NCBI GenBank assembly: GCA_024752435.1 | Contig: CP103036.1 | Coordinates: forward strand, 682,001 to 746,000 | Reading direction: 5' to 3' | DNA length: 64,000 bases | From: Allantophomopsis cytisporea | Taxonomy: Eukaryota > Ascomycota > Leotiomycetes > Phacidiales > Phacidiaceae | In this document: positions 21,501 to 31,919 of the stretch, piece after piece | Layout of the letters: the number at the start of each line of letters is the position of its first letter | How positions within the stretch are numbered: position 1 is the stretch's first letter | Program-made: the position numbers and the translations under genes | The notes under the pieces: generated by a model | Databases searched by the model: none | Seen by the model: the letters and a program-made list of their open reading frames with translations, nothing else | Told to the model about the DNA's origin: nothing

Positions 21501-21716
21501 ATAGAATCTGAAGACAGCCCCAGTGTCTTCAATTGGAAGATATACTTATCCGTAATGGTCAGTAATCTCAGGCGGTAAGTGACTTTCTGCCACGTGCAGG
21601 GAAATCTACCCCAAAAAAATTAGGTAAACCACAAAGTATCGCAACCATCACTTCAAATAAAGAGGATTTGCGAACACGCCACTAAACTCTCACAACATCT
21701 CGGATCAAGCACGAAG
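18550..21716. other. Gene-poor, AT-rich tract with degraded-repeat character
   Basis: About 3.2 kb upstream of ROK1 with many TA steps and stop codons in all frames. It includes CT-rich runs (20190-20220, 20430-20530), a 56-bp inverted-repeat structure at 19197-19252, and stretches that look like decayed element sequence (about 20600-21120) without recognisable protein motifs. RIP-type decay of an old transposon is the most likely reading but is an inference. The last 150 bp serve as the ROK1 promoter and leader. Confidence 0.45.
19197..19252. repeat. 56-bp element-like sequence with 10-bp terminal inverted repeats
   Basis: TGGGACAGCA at one end and TGCTATCCCA at the other match as inverted repeats at 9 of 10 positions, enclosing an AT-rich core. 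The flanking 150 bp are extremely AT-rich. It could be part of a decayed LTR or a MITE-like remnant. No clear target-site duplication is visible. Confidence 0.4.
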
Positions 21717-23858
21717 ATGGACATCTTCAAATTGCTATCGCGATCGACGAAGTCCACCCAAAAACCTGGAGCTCCGAAGAATGCTCCATCAACATCATTG
21801 CCTTCCGCTGGCAGCACAGCGAACCCACAACTTTACCATGATGTAGTCCCCGGCGCGAACATAGGAAAGAAGAGAAAGAGAGGCGGCGACAAGGTAGAGA
21901 CTGCGGATGATGTAGACGATACCCAAGTGGATTTCTTCGCAGCCAAGACTCCGGCGCGCAAGGCTGCGAAAACGAAGGCAAGACAAGAGGATGAGGTCAA
22001 TGAATTCAAAACAGCTATTCCAGCAACATCGAAGGAAACCGCACTACTTGAAGAAGGAGAGTGCAAACAGATTCTGAAGTCACATCGGTTGAAGGTCACA
22101 CTGTTACCTGCACCGCAAGTTGAGAAGAAGAAGTCGAAGAAGAAAAAGAAGGTCGAGGAGCCAACCAAGGAAGAATACAAGCAATTATACCCACAACCAC
22201 TTACAACATTCGAAGAATTACGTTCCACGTATGGAATATCTGGGAGGCTGGCGGAGAATTTGGCTGCACAAGGATTCAAAATCCCTACAGAGGTGCAGAT
22301 GGGAAGTTTGCCATTGATGCTCAATACAAAAATTGCGCTCAAGGCTTCCGAGGAGGAGCTGGATATCGACAATGTGGATCTTTTGGCTGTAGCTCCAACT
22401 GGTAGTGGTAAGACGTTGGCCTTCTTGATTCCAGTCATCAATGCTATTACGCAAAAGAGAAGGACGGATAAGAGTCACGGGTTACAGGCCATTATTGTTG
22501 CTCCAACGAAGGAACTTGCCAGTCAAATTGTGAACGAGGGGAAGAAATTGACTGTGGGAACTGGACTCAGGGTTGTAGGGATGAAAAAGGGTATGCGGGT
22601 GGCTAACGAAGAGGTAGCTGAGCAAAAGGATCTTTTGGACGAAGAGGAAGAGGAGGACAAAGAGGATGAAGATGACGACGAATCTGAGGATGAGGGTGCT
22701 CCGAAGTCAAAGCAGCCATTGGTCAAGGCAGAGATTCTAGTGACAACACCTCTGGTTTTGCTGAACGCCCTATCCGACGGCGACAAAAAATTCCAGCTTC
22801 CTACAGTCCAACATCTTGTCCTCGACGAGGCCGATGTCCTCCTTGACCCTCTATTCAGGGATCAAACCCTTGGTATCTGGGAGGCCTGCACCAGTCCCCA
22901 ACTCCGTGCCCTGTTGTACTCTGCAACAATGGGCTCAAACATCGAGGCCCTCGCCTCTTCCACCATTCACTCTCGACGAGAACGTCTTTCCCTTCCCAAC
23001 GACTCTCGAATCCTTCGTTTGGTGGTCGGTCTCAAAGATTCTGCTATTCCAAACATCACACACAAACTTGTCTATGCAGCTACCGAGCCTGGAAAGTTGC
23101 TTGCACTCCGCCAACTCCTCCACCCAACAGCTAAAACCGTCGACAATGTCTCCTCCCTTCGCCCACCATTCCTTGTCTTCACCCAGACAATTCCAAGGGC
23201 AGTCGCTCTCCACTCCGAATTGCGCTATGACATCCCTGCTGAAGCAGGCGGATCCTCTCGAATTGCCGTTCTCCACTCTGATCTCTCAGATGCTCTCCGC
23301 GACCAAGTCATGACTCGCTTCCGCAACGGTGAGATCTGGGTCCTCATCACCACCGACATCCTCTCCCGCGGTGTTGATTTCCGCGGCGTCAACGGTGTGG
23401 TAAACTACGATGTACCCAACTCCGGCGCAGCCTACATCCATCGTGTGGGTCGTACCGGACGTGCAGGTCGTGATGGTGGAGTTGCAGTCACTTTCTACAC
23501 AAAGGAAGATATCCCATATGTCAAGAACGTAGCGAACATCATTGCTGCGAGCGAGAAGCAGGCTGGTAAGGAGGGCCAGGGTGTGGAGAAGTGGCTGCTT
23601 GATGCCCTCCCCAAGCCTAGCAAGAAGGAGAAGAAGGATCTTAAGTTGCATGGTGTTGAGGCGAGGAGGAATCTTACGGGTAAGGGTAGAAGTAAGATGC
23701 AGATTAGTACTAAGAGCGGATTTGAGAGAAGACTGGAGAACAAGAAGAGAGGCGCTATTGAGGGTAGTAAGAGGAGAGAGAAAATTGATAGAGAGGATGG
23801 TGGCCGTGAAGCTCAGGAGCAGACTGAGGGAGAATGGGGTGGCATTGATGAGGCTTGA
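21717..23858 (+). CDS. ROK1: DEAD-box ATP-dependent RNA helicase Rok1 (DDX52 type)
   Basis: Nucleolar RNA helicase needed for 18S rRNA processing and small ribosomal subunit assembly. A single 713-codon exon with the start at 21717. The N terminus is basic with KKRKRGG and KKKSKKKKKVEEP nuclear-type signals. The Rok1-type segment STYGISGRLAENLAAQGFKIPTEVQ precedes the helicase core. Motif I APTGSGKT is at 226-233, motif II DEAD at 370-373, motif III in YSATMGS, and motif VI HRVGRTGR at 575-582. An acidic insertion (EEEEEDKEDEDDDESEDEG) lies between motifs I and II. The C-terminal tail is Lys/Arg-rich. Family assignment rests on the upstream Q-motif region plus core motifs; length fits Rok1 orthologues. 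It stands alone between gene-poor flanks carrying the small TM family. Confidence 0.93.
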   Translation: MDIFKLLSRSTKSTQKPGAPKNAPSTSLPSAGSTANPQLYHDVVPGANIGKKRKRGGDKVETADDVDDTQVDFFAAKTPARKAAKTKARQEDEVNEFKTAIPATSKETALLEEGECKQILKSHRLKVTLLPAPQVEKKKSKKKKKVEEPTKEEYKQLYPQPLTTFEELRSTYGISGRLAENLAAQGFKIPTEVQMGSLPLMLNTKIALKASEEELDIDNVDLLAVAPTGSGKTLAFLIPVINAITQKRRTDKSHGLQAIIVAPTKELASQIVNEGKKLTVGTGLRVVGMKKGMRVANEEVAEQKDLLDEEEEEDKEDEDDDESEDEGAPKSKQPLVKAEILVTTPLVLLNALSDGDKKFQLPTVQHLVLDEADVLLDPLFRDQTLGIWEACTSPQLRALLYSATMGSNIEALASSTIHSRRERLSLPNDSRILRLVVGLKDSAIPNITHKLVYAATEPGKLLALRQLLHPTAKTVDNVSSLRPPFLVFTQTIPRAVALHSELRYDIPAEAGGSSRIAVLHSDLSDALRDQVMTRFRNGEIWVLITTDILSRGVDFRGVNGVVNYDVPNSGAAYIHRVGRTGRAGRDGGVAVTFYTKEDIPYVKNVANIIAASEKQAGKEGQGVEKWLLDALPKPSKKEKKDLKLHGVEARRNLTGKGRSKMQISTKSGFERRLENKKRGAIEGSKRREKIDREDGGREAQEQTEGEWGGIDEA

Positions 23859-24805
23859 TTCTTATCTAAATGATACCATTCACCTACAAAATTTCATTGC
23901 ACAAATCGAGAGAAGTCCTCGAATTCGATATATCATCATTCTTAACTGTTGACCATGTCACACAATTGTATCCGTCCGCTCCTTTTAACGCTCTCGTGCC
24001 CGACGAATCATTATTAACGTACCACCATCTCTAGTCAAGTGATTTGACACATAGCAAAGATTCTACAGTGCGCCGCATACTTAAAAACATGGGCATTAAC
24101 AAAAGAGTGCGAAGTGTGTTGAGCCAAATCAGTTGGCCAGAGACAGTATACATGGTATATAGACTGCGTCACTCAACGAAGCGGGTAGGGAGCAAAAACT
24201 GCCCTCTACCATTTGAAATAATCTTAACAACTAAATTTTAGAGAAGTTGTAAAATCGAGAAAGAGCTTAGCTCGAACAATTCATAGTTCTCCGGATCATG
24301 GGGAGCACCAGCTTACTAACCCCGATGCTTTTCACAATACGCACATGTGAATTCTCTACATTCTGAGATCACAGCCGTATATAGATATCTGAACGTATCT
24401 TTTGACGGTTGTTCTGAGGCTACAGCCGTATAATAAGGATCTGAACATACCTTTCAACCTCGATACTTTCACACTGGGTAAGTTGGCTTTCTTTAAACTT
24501 AGCTGGCAACACCCGAAATCACATATCAACATGTCTACATGGAGCATGATTCGTGGGTAGGTATCAAGCTGGGCTTGTATTGAAGGGTGCGCAATCGTGT
24601 CACTGCGGCGCTTATTTTTATTCTAGAGGCCTTTCAACGGTGACCGGTCCATTGCGTATCTAAGTCATTGTTCGCCACTAAAAAGCTTCAGGGTGCTTTA
24701 TCGGGAGTTCAATAACAACAGAGGCTTTTGTAGGTGTTCTCGTTGATACACTGGCAATTCATGAAGCTAAACGTAATATAATCGAAATTGATGAAAAATA
24801 ACACT
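23859..24805. other. Intergenic between ROK1 and family member C
   Basis: No coding frame of note. It contains an imperfect two-copy direct repeat near 24361-24460 (listed separately). The right end holds the promoter of the small TM gene. Confidence 0.5.
24361..24460. repeat. Imperfect tandem duplication, 51-bp period, two copies
   Basis: A block starting TTCTGAGATCACAGCCGTAT at 24361 is repeated at 24412 as TTCTGAGGCTACAGCCGTAT, and the similarity continues through ATCTGAAC.TA.CTTT in both copies. The differences are mostly transitions. Confidence 0.7.
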
Positions 24806-25293
24806 ATGAATGGTAATTGACATAAGCAAAATTACAATTCTAGACAGAATAAGCTGACTGCTATTCCAGATCTCGAAGGACGCGGGATTTCTACTGATAC
24901 ATCAATCAATATTATTTTTGGGATAATCGGTAGCATCCTCGCCTTCCTCTCCGTGATGATAGGATGGCTCACTTTCCGTCGCCCTTGGCCAATTCCAAAC
25001 ATAGGTACATCCACCGTCACCATCTGAGTTAAAGATATAAAACATTCGCTAATTCTTCTCGCATCTGGAGACTCGATTCGACGTGCCGAGGTATACGGAA
25101 TGAACAGCTTGACGAGTGATCTTGAATCCGGTCTTGAAGGTATGTATGCTCATTAATATACTTGTCCATGGTGTCCACTTGGAACACATTCTGACGAAGA
25201 GATATCATAGATACATTCGAGCAACCGGTACAATTAAGCCACAAGAATGGAGAAGCTGACAGCGAAGATGAGTTGGATAAGTCTGCAAAGTGA
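24806..25293 (+). CDS. Small single-TM protein family member C (intact, 97 aa)
   Basis: Unrecognised family. Four exons join in phase: 24806-24812 (7 nt, ATGAATG), 24870-25004, 25071-25139 and 25211-25293, giving 97 aa. Intron 1 is 57 nt with a GCTGAC branch-like site before TATTCCAG; all introns are phase 1. Residues 1-14 carry GISTDTS. One hydrophobic helix (about 15-34) with NIIFGIIGSILAFLSVMIGW runs into WLTFRRP. The C-terminal 55 residues are hydrophilic, with SDLESGLEDTFE at about 63-74 and an acidic/Lys end. Positive charge after the helix predicts a cytosolic tail (inference). It shares exon-1 size, phases, total length and motif order with the gene at 18005-18549 on the opposite strand, and with two broken copies. 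Function unknown. Confidence 0.7.
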
Positions 25294-25783
25294 TATTCGT
25301 ATCTGCGAATGAGGAGCTTTGAAGTGAGTGGCGGAATGATGTATGGTAGGGTTTGAGCTAGATACTGGAATGCTTGAAATGTATTTATGACTGAGGAATA
25401 ATGAACTTACGTTTATAGAACGAAATAGGTACACGAACAATACCATGACGTACCTATTCTGGGAAGAAAGGCCAAGCATGGAGTTGTGTTCAACTTTTCA
25501 AGTCATAAATAATCAAGGGCGAATAGTGAAGCCAACATGTGATATCGCAGCCAACGCAAAAGATAAAAATGAGAATGTACATCGGCAGGTCTTATATAAC
25601 GGAACCTATGAGGAAATTTTTGCTTTTCATTCAACACATCAACGCTCAACTCCGCAGCATAATCTCATGAGAAATTGCATGCCTGTTGCCTACCCCAACA
25701 CTGTCCACAAATGGTCCGAACACCATAATCACCAACTCCTTCCTTTCGGTACTCGAGTTTTGTTGTACATCAAATCTGGGAGC
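25294..25783. other. Intergenic between member C and BAP31
   Basis: 3' flanks of two convergent genes (+ and -). Short frames only; nothing else supported. Confidence 0.6.
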
Positions 25784-26647
25784 TTAGATGTCCTTCTTTG
25801 GGGCACCAGCTGGGTTCTGGGCGCCGTACTCGTCACCGACACGGTTGTACTCTCTGCTCAATCCCTCGGCTTGCTTCTTGAGAGTCTCGATATCACGATC
25901 CTTCTCGGCCAACTCCTTGCGCAGGCGACCGATCTCACCAGCATTGCCGGCGTTAGCGAGCTTCTCACTTTCCTTACCGGAGGCCTTTGGGTTACCCTCG
26001 TACTTCTTGACCTTCTCCTCGAGGCGGAGAACATCAAGGATCATGATGTAAGTACGGTTAAGGATGAGGGAGAGGAAAAGTGTGAATCCACAAAGGTACA
26101 TGTTGCGTTGAGAGCTGTATTGGTTAGCTTAGTCCCAATCGTCTACGTCAGTGGATCACTTACTAGAACTTTCTTGCTTGGACTTCCATGCGTTCGTGGC
26201 CCATGACAGCAGCTCTACTGGACCTGATTAGCCTTGTTCTAGGAAACAGAGATTGCGGAGTGCGTACCCATTGCTGTTGTTGTCAGTGGCAGCGGCGAGC
26301 TCGACCTGAACTCGGTAGACGCGATTTACGCTGTCAATGAAGAGGATGAGGATGAAGATAAAAGTTATCTTCATCCCATATTGTAATTTCGCTATGAGAG
26401 GCGATTCGGAAATGAAGGTAAACAACTTCCTGCGGAAGGTGAATGGCAGAGGGACGATCAATGCCATGAAGATGGCCATCTCCGTCACCAGGAGGAGGAA
26501 AACCTGTATGATGTCAGCTATGTGTCCAAACCTCACAGAGCCTTACAATAACAATTGCTTGAGCTTCTCAGCTCTAGCTGGAGCTGGAGCTGTAGCTGAG
26601 CTGAAAGTGGGAGAGAGAGAACTCACAAGACTGTAGTATAGAGTCAT
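25784..26647 (-). CDS. BAP31-family ER membrane protein (Yet1/Yet3 type)
   Basis: ER-resident membrane protein of the B-cell receptor-associated protein 31 family, linked in other fungi to membrane-protein export and translocon association. Exons 26647-26627, 26503-26268, 26217-26164 and 26114-25784 join in phase, giving 213 aa. The N terminus MTLYYSLVFLLLVTEMAIF opens the first of three transmembrane helices; the second is KITFIFILILFIDSVNRVYRV and the third is NMYLCGFTLFLSLILNRTYIMI. A cytosolic coiled coil follows (LRLEEKVKKYEG through ETLKKQAEGL). The last four residues KKDI fit the dilysine KKxx ER-retrieval signal. The 21-nt first exon encodes only MTLYYSL and was chosen because it restores the exact family N terminus. 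Confidence 0.92.
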
Positions 26648-27607
26648 GGTTGCTCTTTGTGCTTTTTGTGCTGTTCAATTGTGATCGAGTATAACTGTCT
26701 ATGATGGTGGCCTGTTAATGGTTGTTCGCAAGTTTCCTGCCTACCAAAACTATTGTTTAGACACGAGACAAGCTGTAGAGAACTTACAATTAAGAGAACA
26801 GAAATTTCAGATGCGGTTGTATGGAAGGTGAATGAGGTTGTAGGAAGGAAGGTTTCTAAGACGTAAAGATGTGTTGTTGTCTCGTGCAACCTGGAACGGA
26901 AATGTGATGTTTAGGATCCTGAGGCATTAAAATGACGCAGCTCTTTTCCTGCTCTGGGTGCCTTGGCAGTAGCTCTTGTGGCTTGCGGTGGCTCAGAAAC
27001 TAGGCACGTGCTAGACGTTCAGCGGAACGGCAGGATCGTCACAGGCATTCCAGGCCCATCCTGCGCGGGGATAGATTCGATGCGCGACGTCGTCATTATA
27101 TAATTGGACGAATGAAACAAATAGATAGTCCTCTGCTCCAGTGCCTAACAATCTTTTAATAGTAATTGTGGGTTTAGGCACGTGATGTTCAATTGGCTCG
27201 ATTCGCAGAAGATAGGTAGCTGTGACGGTCTACTCAAAAATGTCTAGATCTCAGTAATTGTATAACCAAACGCACAACCATGGAAATCCTCGTGGGCTCC
27301 GAGACTCGTATATTTTTAATAAGTATATGATCCTCAATGAATATATACATATTCTAAGATTCTGGCCGTCACTATTCTGGATAATCCAAGAGATTTTTGC
27401 ACTGATGATTTTGAGTCAAAGTCGTCGAGCATTTGTCCACAGTGCTCGGATCGCTTAGTATGTCATAGATGATTTGGGCGTGCAATATGCTCAGAATGAT
27501 CCAGGCACTGAGTCCTTTTGTTGAATTATCAATGCTATGATGCTAGTATGTGTTGATGTCTATTCCCTTTCTATCAATATGCATTTATGAGAAAATTTTG
27601 ATGCATC
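26648..27607. other. Intergenic between BAP31 and DUS3
   Basis: BAP31 promoter and leader on the left, DUS3 3' flank on the right. CT-rich and AT-rich runs, no supported frame. Confidence 0.6.
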
Positions 27608-29887
27608 CTAACCCTCGGCCTCAATTTCATAACTGTTCGACTTGTGCTTTGGCTGGAATTGGAAGTCCTTATGAGCAGGACCCAAGAACATTTCACTGTT
27701 GAGAGTTAGTCACTGTTCTCAAATTACACTTACAGCCGTAACATACCTGATCTTGATCCAATCCTTGTAGTTGTCACTTGCCAACAAAGTCTCCAAATCA
27801 TCTCTACCTTTGTAGGAAGGAGGTCTATCCTGTAAGTTTGGTGGTAAGTACTCTAGGAGGCCAACGGGCACGTAGCGATGCGCAAAACTGAGCCACTCCA
27901 GCAAGAATCGTCTGGTCTGGCCAACACCAATTTCATCGGATCCCCAAGCTTCCAAACCATATCTGCAGAACTTCTCCACGTATGTAAGACGCTCCGTGGA
28001 AGACTTATCAAGATACTGGCCCTGCTCAATCTCTTCGAACAGCCATGGCTTCACGAGTGCTCCTCTAGCACACATGACGGAGTCAACACCAGCGTTGTTG
28101 ATGTGGTCGTAATAATCGACATGCGAATAACAGTCGCCATTGCCAATGAAATATAGCTTGCCATCCTTGCCGTTTGGCAATGTACGAGCATCTGGCTCAT
28201 TGGCGGTATCGGACAAAGCATCTCTCTTTGCGTTGTAATCCTTAATCAAAGTAGCACATTCTGCAATGTAACTCCAATCGGCGTTCTTTGTGTATCGTTG
28301 TTGCTTACTGCGACCATGGAGAGTAATTGCAGCGCAACCAGGAGCACCAAGACGATCTCTTACTTCGGCACCACCGAAAGCAAGTCTCTCAATGACCTTT
28401 GGTGCGTTTGGCTTCGCGTCTCTAGTACCCATTCTGATCTTTGCCGTGATAGGTACTTCTCCGGAAACAGCATTCATGCCTCGGATAAGCTTCTCAAGCT
28501 TTGCTGGAGCGTCTAAAAGCTGAGAACCAGCACCTTGTCGGCATACAAGCTCAATTGGGCAACCACAGTTCAAATCAATAACACGAAGATGCGGGAGCAT
28601 GGTGCTCAAAACTTCTGCACCTTTCATCGCTACCCAGGGCTTGTTTGCTGAGATCTGAGCTCCGAACTTGAGATCCTTTGAATTGTCATAGTTCTGGACT
28701 ATTCCCTTAGGCGTGTATCGTGGTGGCGAAATTTCTGACTCGTGTGCTTTCATTAATGCCCATTCTGACTTCTGACCCTGGATTATAGGCAAGGACATAG
28801 CCATTTCAGAGTATGTGAGTTGTGCTCCGAGCTCTACGCAAAGACGTCGGTATGGTAGGTTGCCCTGGGTTGTAAGTGGTGCAAGAACTGGAGTTTCAGC
28901 ACCAAAGTATATACGCCGCTTTTCGGAAGGTAGAAACGGTGGCTCAGTATACATGGCTCTGTTATCTTCTTTGTTCTCGGAATTTTCTCCCTTCTTCTTG
29001 TTGTGTACCCGATCGATGTCCTGAGCATCCTTATCCATCCATTTTGAGTAGGCCTCAGATTTCTCAGTCTTAACCTTCTTCTTCGCAAGTTGTAACTTTT
29101 GTGCCGTGGAGACCACATTGAAAACACCCTTTCGTATTTCATCATCTTGCTCTGCTCCCGGAGAAACCCTGGTCTCATCCTCTATCAAAACGAGTTCTTT
29201 TCTCCCATCCTCATGTTCTACCTCCTTAGAATGACTTCCCACGAATCTGCATTTCCATCCAGCGTGACATCGTCCATTTGCTTCCCAAACAGGGCACTTC
29301 GAGTTGAAAGTCGTCAGATCCTCCCGCTTTCCTTCCTTTAAGTAGCGTCGAATATCGTGCTCCATATTGCAACGTTCTCCAAAGGAACATTCGCGTGGTG
29401 AAAATTCAGGGTATGTGGCGCGACTGTTGCAAAGCTTAATGGCATCTTTGGACGATCCGAAGTGTCGTGCTGTATTTTGACCCTTTGACTTTGGTTTCTT
29501 GCCACCGGGAATATCACGATCATCGACCTTTCTTCCCTCTGCAGCATCATCATCTGCCACCTCAGACTTTCTTGATCCATTGGAGCCTGGAGGATAGATG
29601 AGGTACTCCTTCTTAATGCTTGCCATTCCCTTAATTCTACCATTTTGCTCTACTGGCTTGGTGACTTCAGGTACGGAATCCACCTTTACTCTCTTAGTTG
29701 CTGGCTCAGAGTCTCCGACAGATTCTTTAACCTCGGTTGCGCCATTGCGTTCGACCTTCTCGGCTTTGGTGACGGCAGAATCCTCGGCGAGAATTGGTTG
29801 TGGAGGATGAGCTTCTTCGGTTTGTTCGTTTTCGAGAGGCCTCTTCAGTGACTGAGAAGGCTCAACTGGGTTCGGATTGTCTGCCAT
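27608..29887 (-). CDS. DUS3: tRNA-dihydrouridine(47) synthase Dus3 (NAD(P)+)-like
   Basis: FMN enzyme that reduces U47 in the tRNA variable loop to dihydrouridine. Exon 1 is 29887-27747 and exon 2 is 27695-27608, giving 742 aa; the short last exon supplies EMFLGPAHKDFQFQPKHKS. The N-terminal third is charged and disordered. Two CCCH-type zinc fingers follow, at about residues 153-175 (C..ECSFGERCNMEH) and 200-220 (CPVW..GRCHAGWKCRF..H), as is typical of Dus3. The TIM-barrel starts at about residue 325 (GAETPVLAPLTTQGNLPYRRLC), with LNCGCPIEL carrying the family Cys, GAGSQLL, and GRSKQQRYTKNADW. A C-terminal helical domain ends the protein. Without splicing, the first exon would run a few codons into the intron, so the intron matters for the true C terminus. 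Confidence 0.94.
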
Positions 29888-30637
29888 AGTTTCAATTGGA
29901 TGTCTGGTACTGGGTAAGGTTGAGCAGACGGAGCGAGAAGGCTGGCATTGGAAATGTTTATCGAATTATTTTTATCGCAGTCGTTATCTAAGCGTCGGCG
30001 CCTTGCGTGCCAGGCCAACACATTCAGTCCACCTTATATCCTTTGATACCTAAAAATCCTATTTAAATTATGTCTAACATCTTGTTGTATCTCACAATGA
30101 ACGTAGGGGTATAATGTATATGGCTCGAATGCTTGCAGGTCCCATTTGATGCTTTCAAAATCTAAGATGGATAACGACTTCACGAAGATTGCAATCGCTA
30201 AGTGACCTCATTCATTGTTGGCATCACAGTACAGGTATTAGTAGAAGAAACCCATGAAATGCATTGCTTTATACGAGAAGTGTCCTTTAGCAGTCGGATA
30301 TAACGGGAATCTGCATCAAAGCTCCGTCTATATCAAAATGAAAGAATACCAATCACTGACCATGTGTGGAAACCATACGCCTTTCACGTTTCCAAATCCA
30401 CTCAGCAAACTGTAATAGGTCGTAACGACTAAGAACATTGTTAAAATCATATGAGATTCGTAATGGTGCTTTCTCCCCTAATAAACAGGGCTATGACCTG
30501 TGCTAGCCTCTTTCTAGAGACTTGAAAGAATAGATACTGGTGCAAGGTATACATATCAGCTTGAGAAAAGAGACGCTGGCATGAAGGAAGTACTCACGTA
30601 TTTGAGGAGCCTGGCCATTGTGTGTTCCGTTTTAGGC
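29888..30637. other. Intergenic between DUS3 and the DUF7918-like gene
   Basis: DUS3 promoter side and the 3' flank of the next minus-strand gene. No supported frame. Confidence 0.6.
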
Positions 30638-31919
30638 TTAGCCATCACTCAATTCCCCAAATTTGGGTTCTGAGGGTTGCTGATCCTCCATATCGATTGA
30701 CTCCTCTCGTTCACCATCATTTTCATCATCTAGCGTGATCAGAACCTTCTTTGTGGATCCATGAGCGGCCATATGCAATGCTTCAGCGCGTCGCTGTTTC
30801 TTGCGGTCTTGTCCCTCTTGCTTCACTACCACTCTCTTCCTCTTCACACGGCCCTCAATTCGCTGTAAGATAGAATCAGTCACAAGTTTTTCATTTTGGG
30901 ATTATGCAACTTACTTGAATTTCTGCCTTCGCACGCCTCAAATTTTCCTGATCTTCTGGGCTGAGCTCATCACCTTCAACATATGGTTCTGGATCCGGAG
31001 AGTTCGGACGGGAGCTTGGGATGATCCCAAGCTTCTGTAAGCCGTCTATCGAATGAGCAAATGGAAACCTCTTACAAGAAACTGATGACTTACCTTTAGA
31101 ACAGTATTTGAAATGAAAAATAACAAGGGGTTGATCTTCGCCATCAGAGTACTTGTCGTGGAAGACCTTTACCCCATTACGACTTGCCTCCTTCTCGACG
31201 CCGTAGCTTCTTAAAGTCAGTCACATCTCTGGATTCAATGCAATGGGACTTACACGGTCCTATGAGACTTTATCTTTCCCTTAAGTAATCTCTCAGATAC
31301 TTCGGAGATAGTCGATTTGTGGCCTGGTCCTCTTTTGGCAGCCTTGAGCTTACTAGCCATATGCCGATAGACACTCAGGGTGATAGCTCCAACAGCTTGA
31401 GCCTTCTCGCGCTTTGTCTGGTAAGTTGGTGAATCCGATTCCGGGTTTTTATCAGCTGAAAACGATTAATATAGTTTGAAGGAATTTGAAGAAGCATCAC
31501 TTACTGATTTTGAGATCCTTGAAGCAGAATGGTTTGCAGAATTTCTTCTTGCCTTCGTAGGTCTCGGAGCCATCGATACAATAGGACCAGGAGTTTTCTG
31601 GCCCAAACTTGCTGTTCTTCTTCCACTCTGGACGTTCACAGAATACATCCGCTACTTTTTGACCATCAACATTGAGTATAAATCGAAGCTTTGCCGCCTC
31701 TCGAGATTTCCATGTTTCATCTACCTCGAGGAGAACCTTATATGGAAGACTGTGAGCCTCCACATAAACACTTGTAGCACACTCAGCTGAGTTTTGTGGC
31801 ATTCCAGCTTTGACGAGAGCTTCTACTGTGGATTCCTCATCTGGGTACTCCTTCAGGTTGATATCATCGACTACCAAGTTGGCGCCGATGCCCCTGGCGA
31901 TACGTCGGTCTTGTACCAT
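30638..31919 (-). CDS. DUF7918-like conserved fungal protein
   Basis: Uncharacterised protein family widespread in filamentous fungi; function unknown. Five exons join in phase: 31919-31505, 31455-31254, 31209-31094, 31045-30915 and 30862-30638, giving 362 aa. The N-terminal beta-rich part includes ANLVVDDINLKEYPDEE, SVYVEAHSLPYKVLLEVDE, and RFILNVDGQKVADVF. The middle reads VGAITLSVYRHM, then a Lys/Gly stretch, and VIFHFKYCSKDGLQKLGIIP, a block I associate with DUF7918. The C-terminal third is acidic then strongly basic (RVKRKRVVVKQEGQDRKKQRR), a likely nuclear signal. The domain name is from recalled family patterns and should be treated as probable; the gene model itself is strong because every junction preserves phase and the joined reading has no stops. 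Confidence 0.8.

Noticed and set aside
22523..22786. Ser-rich minus-strand frames opposite ROK1
   Set aside because: Antisense shadow of the acidic insertion of the helicase.
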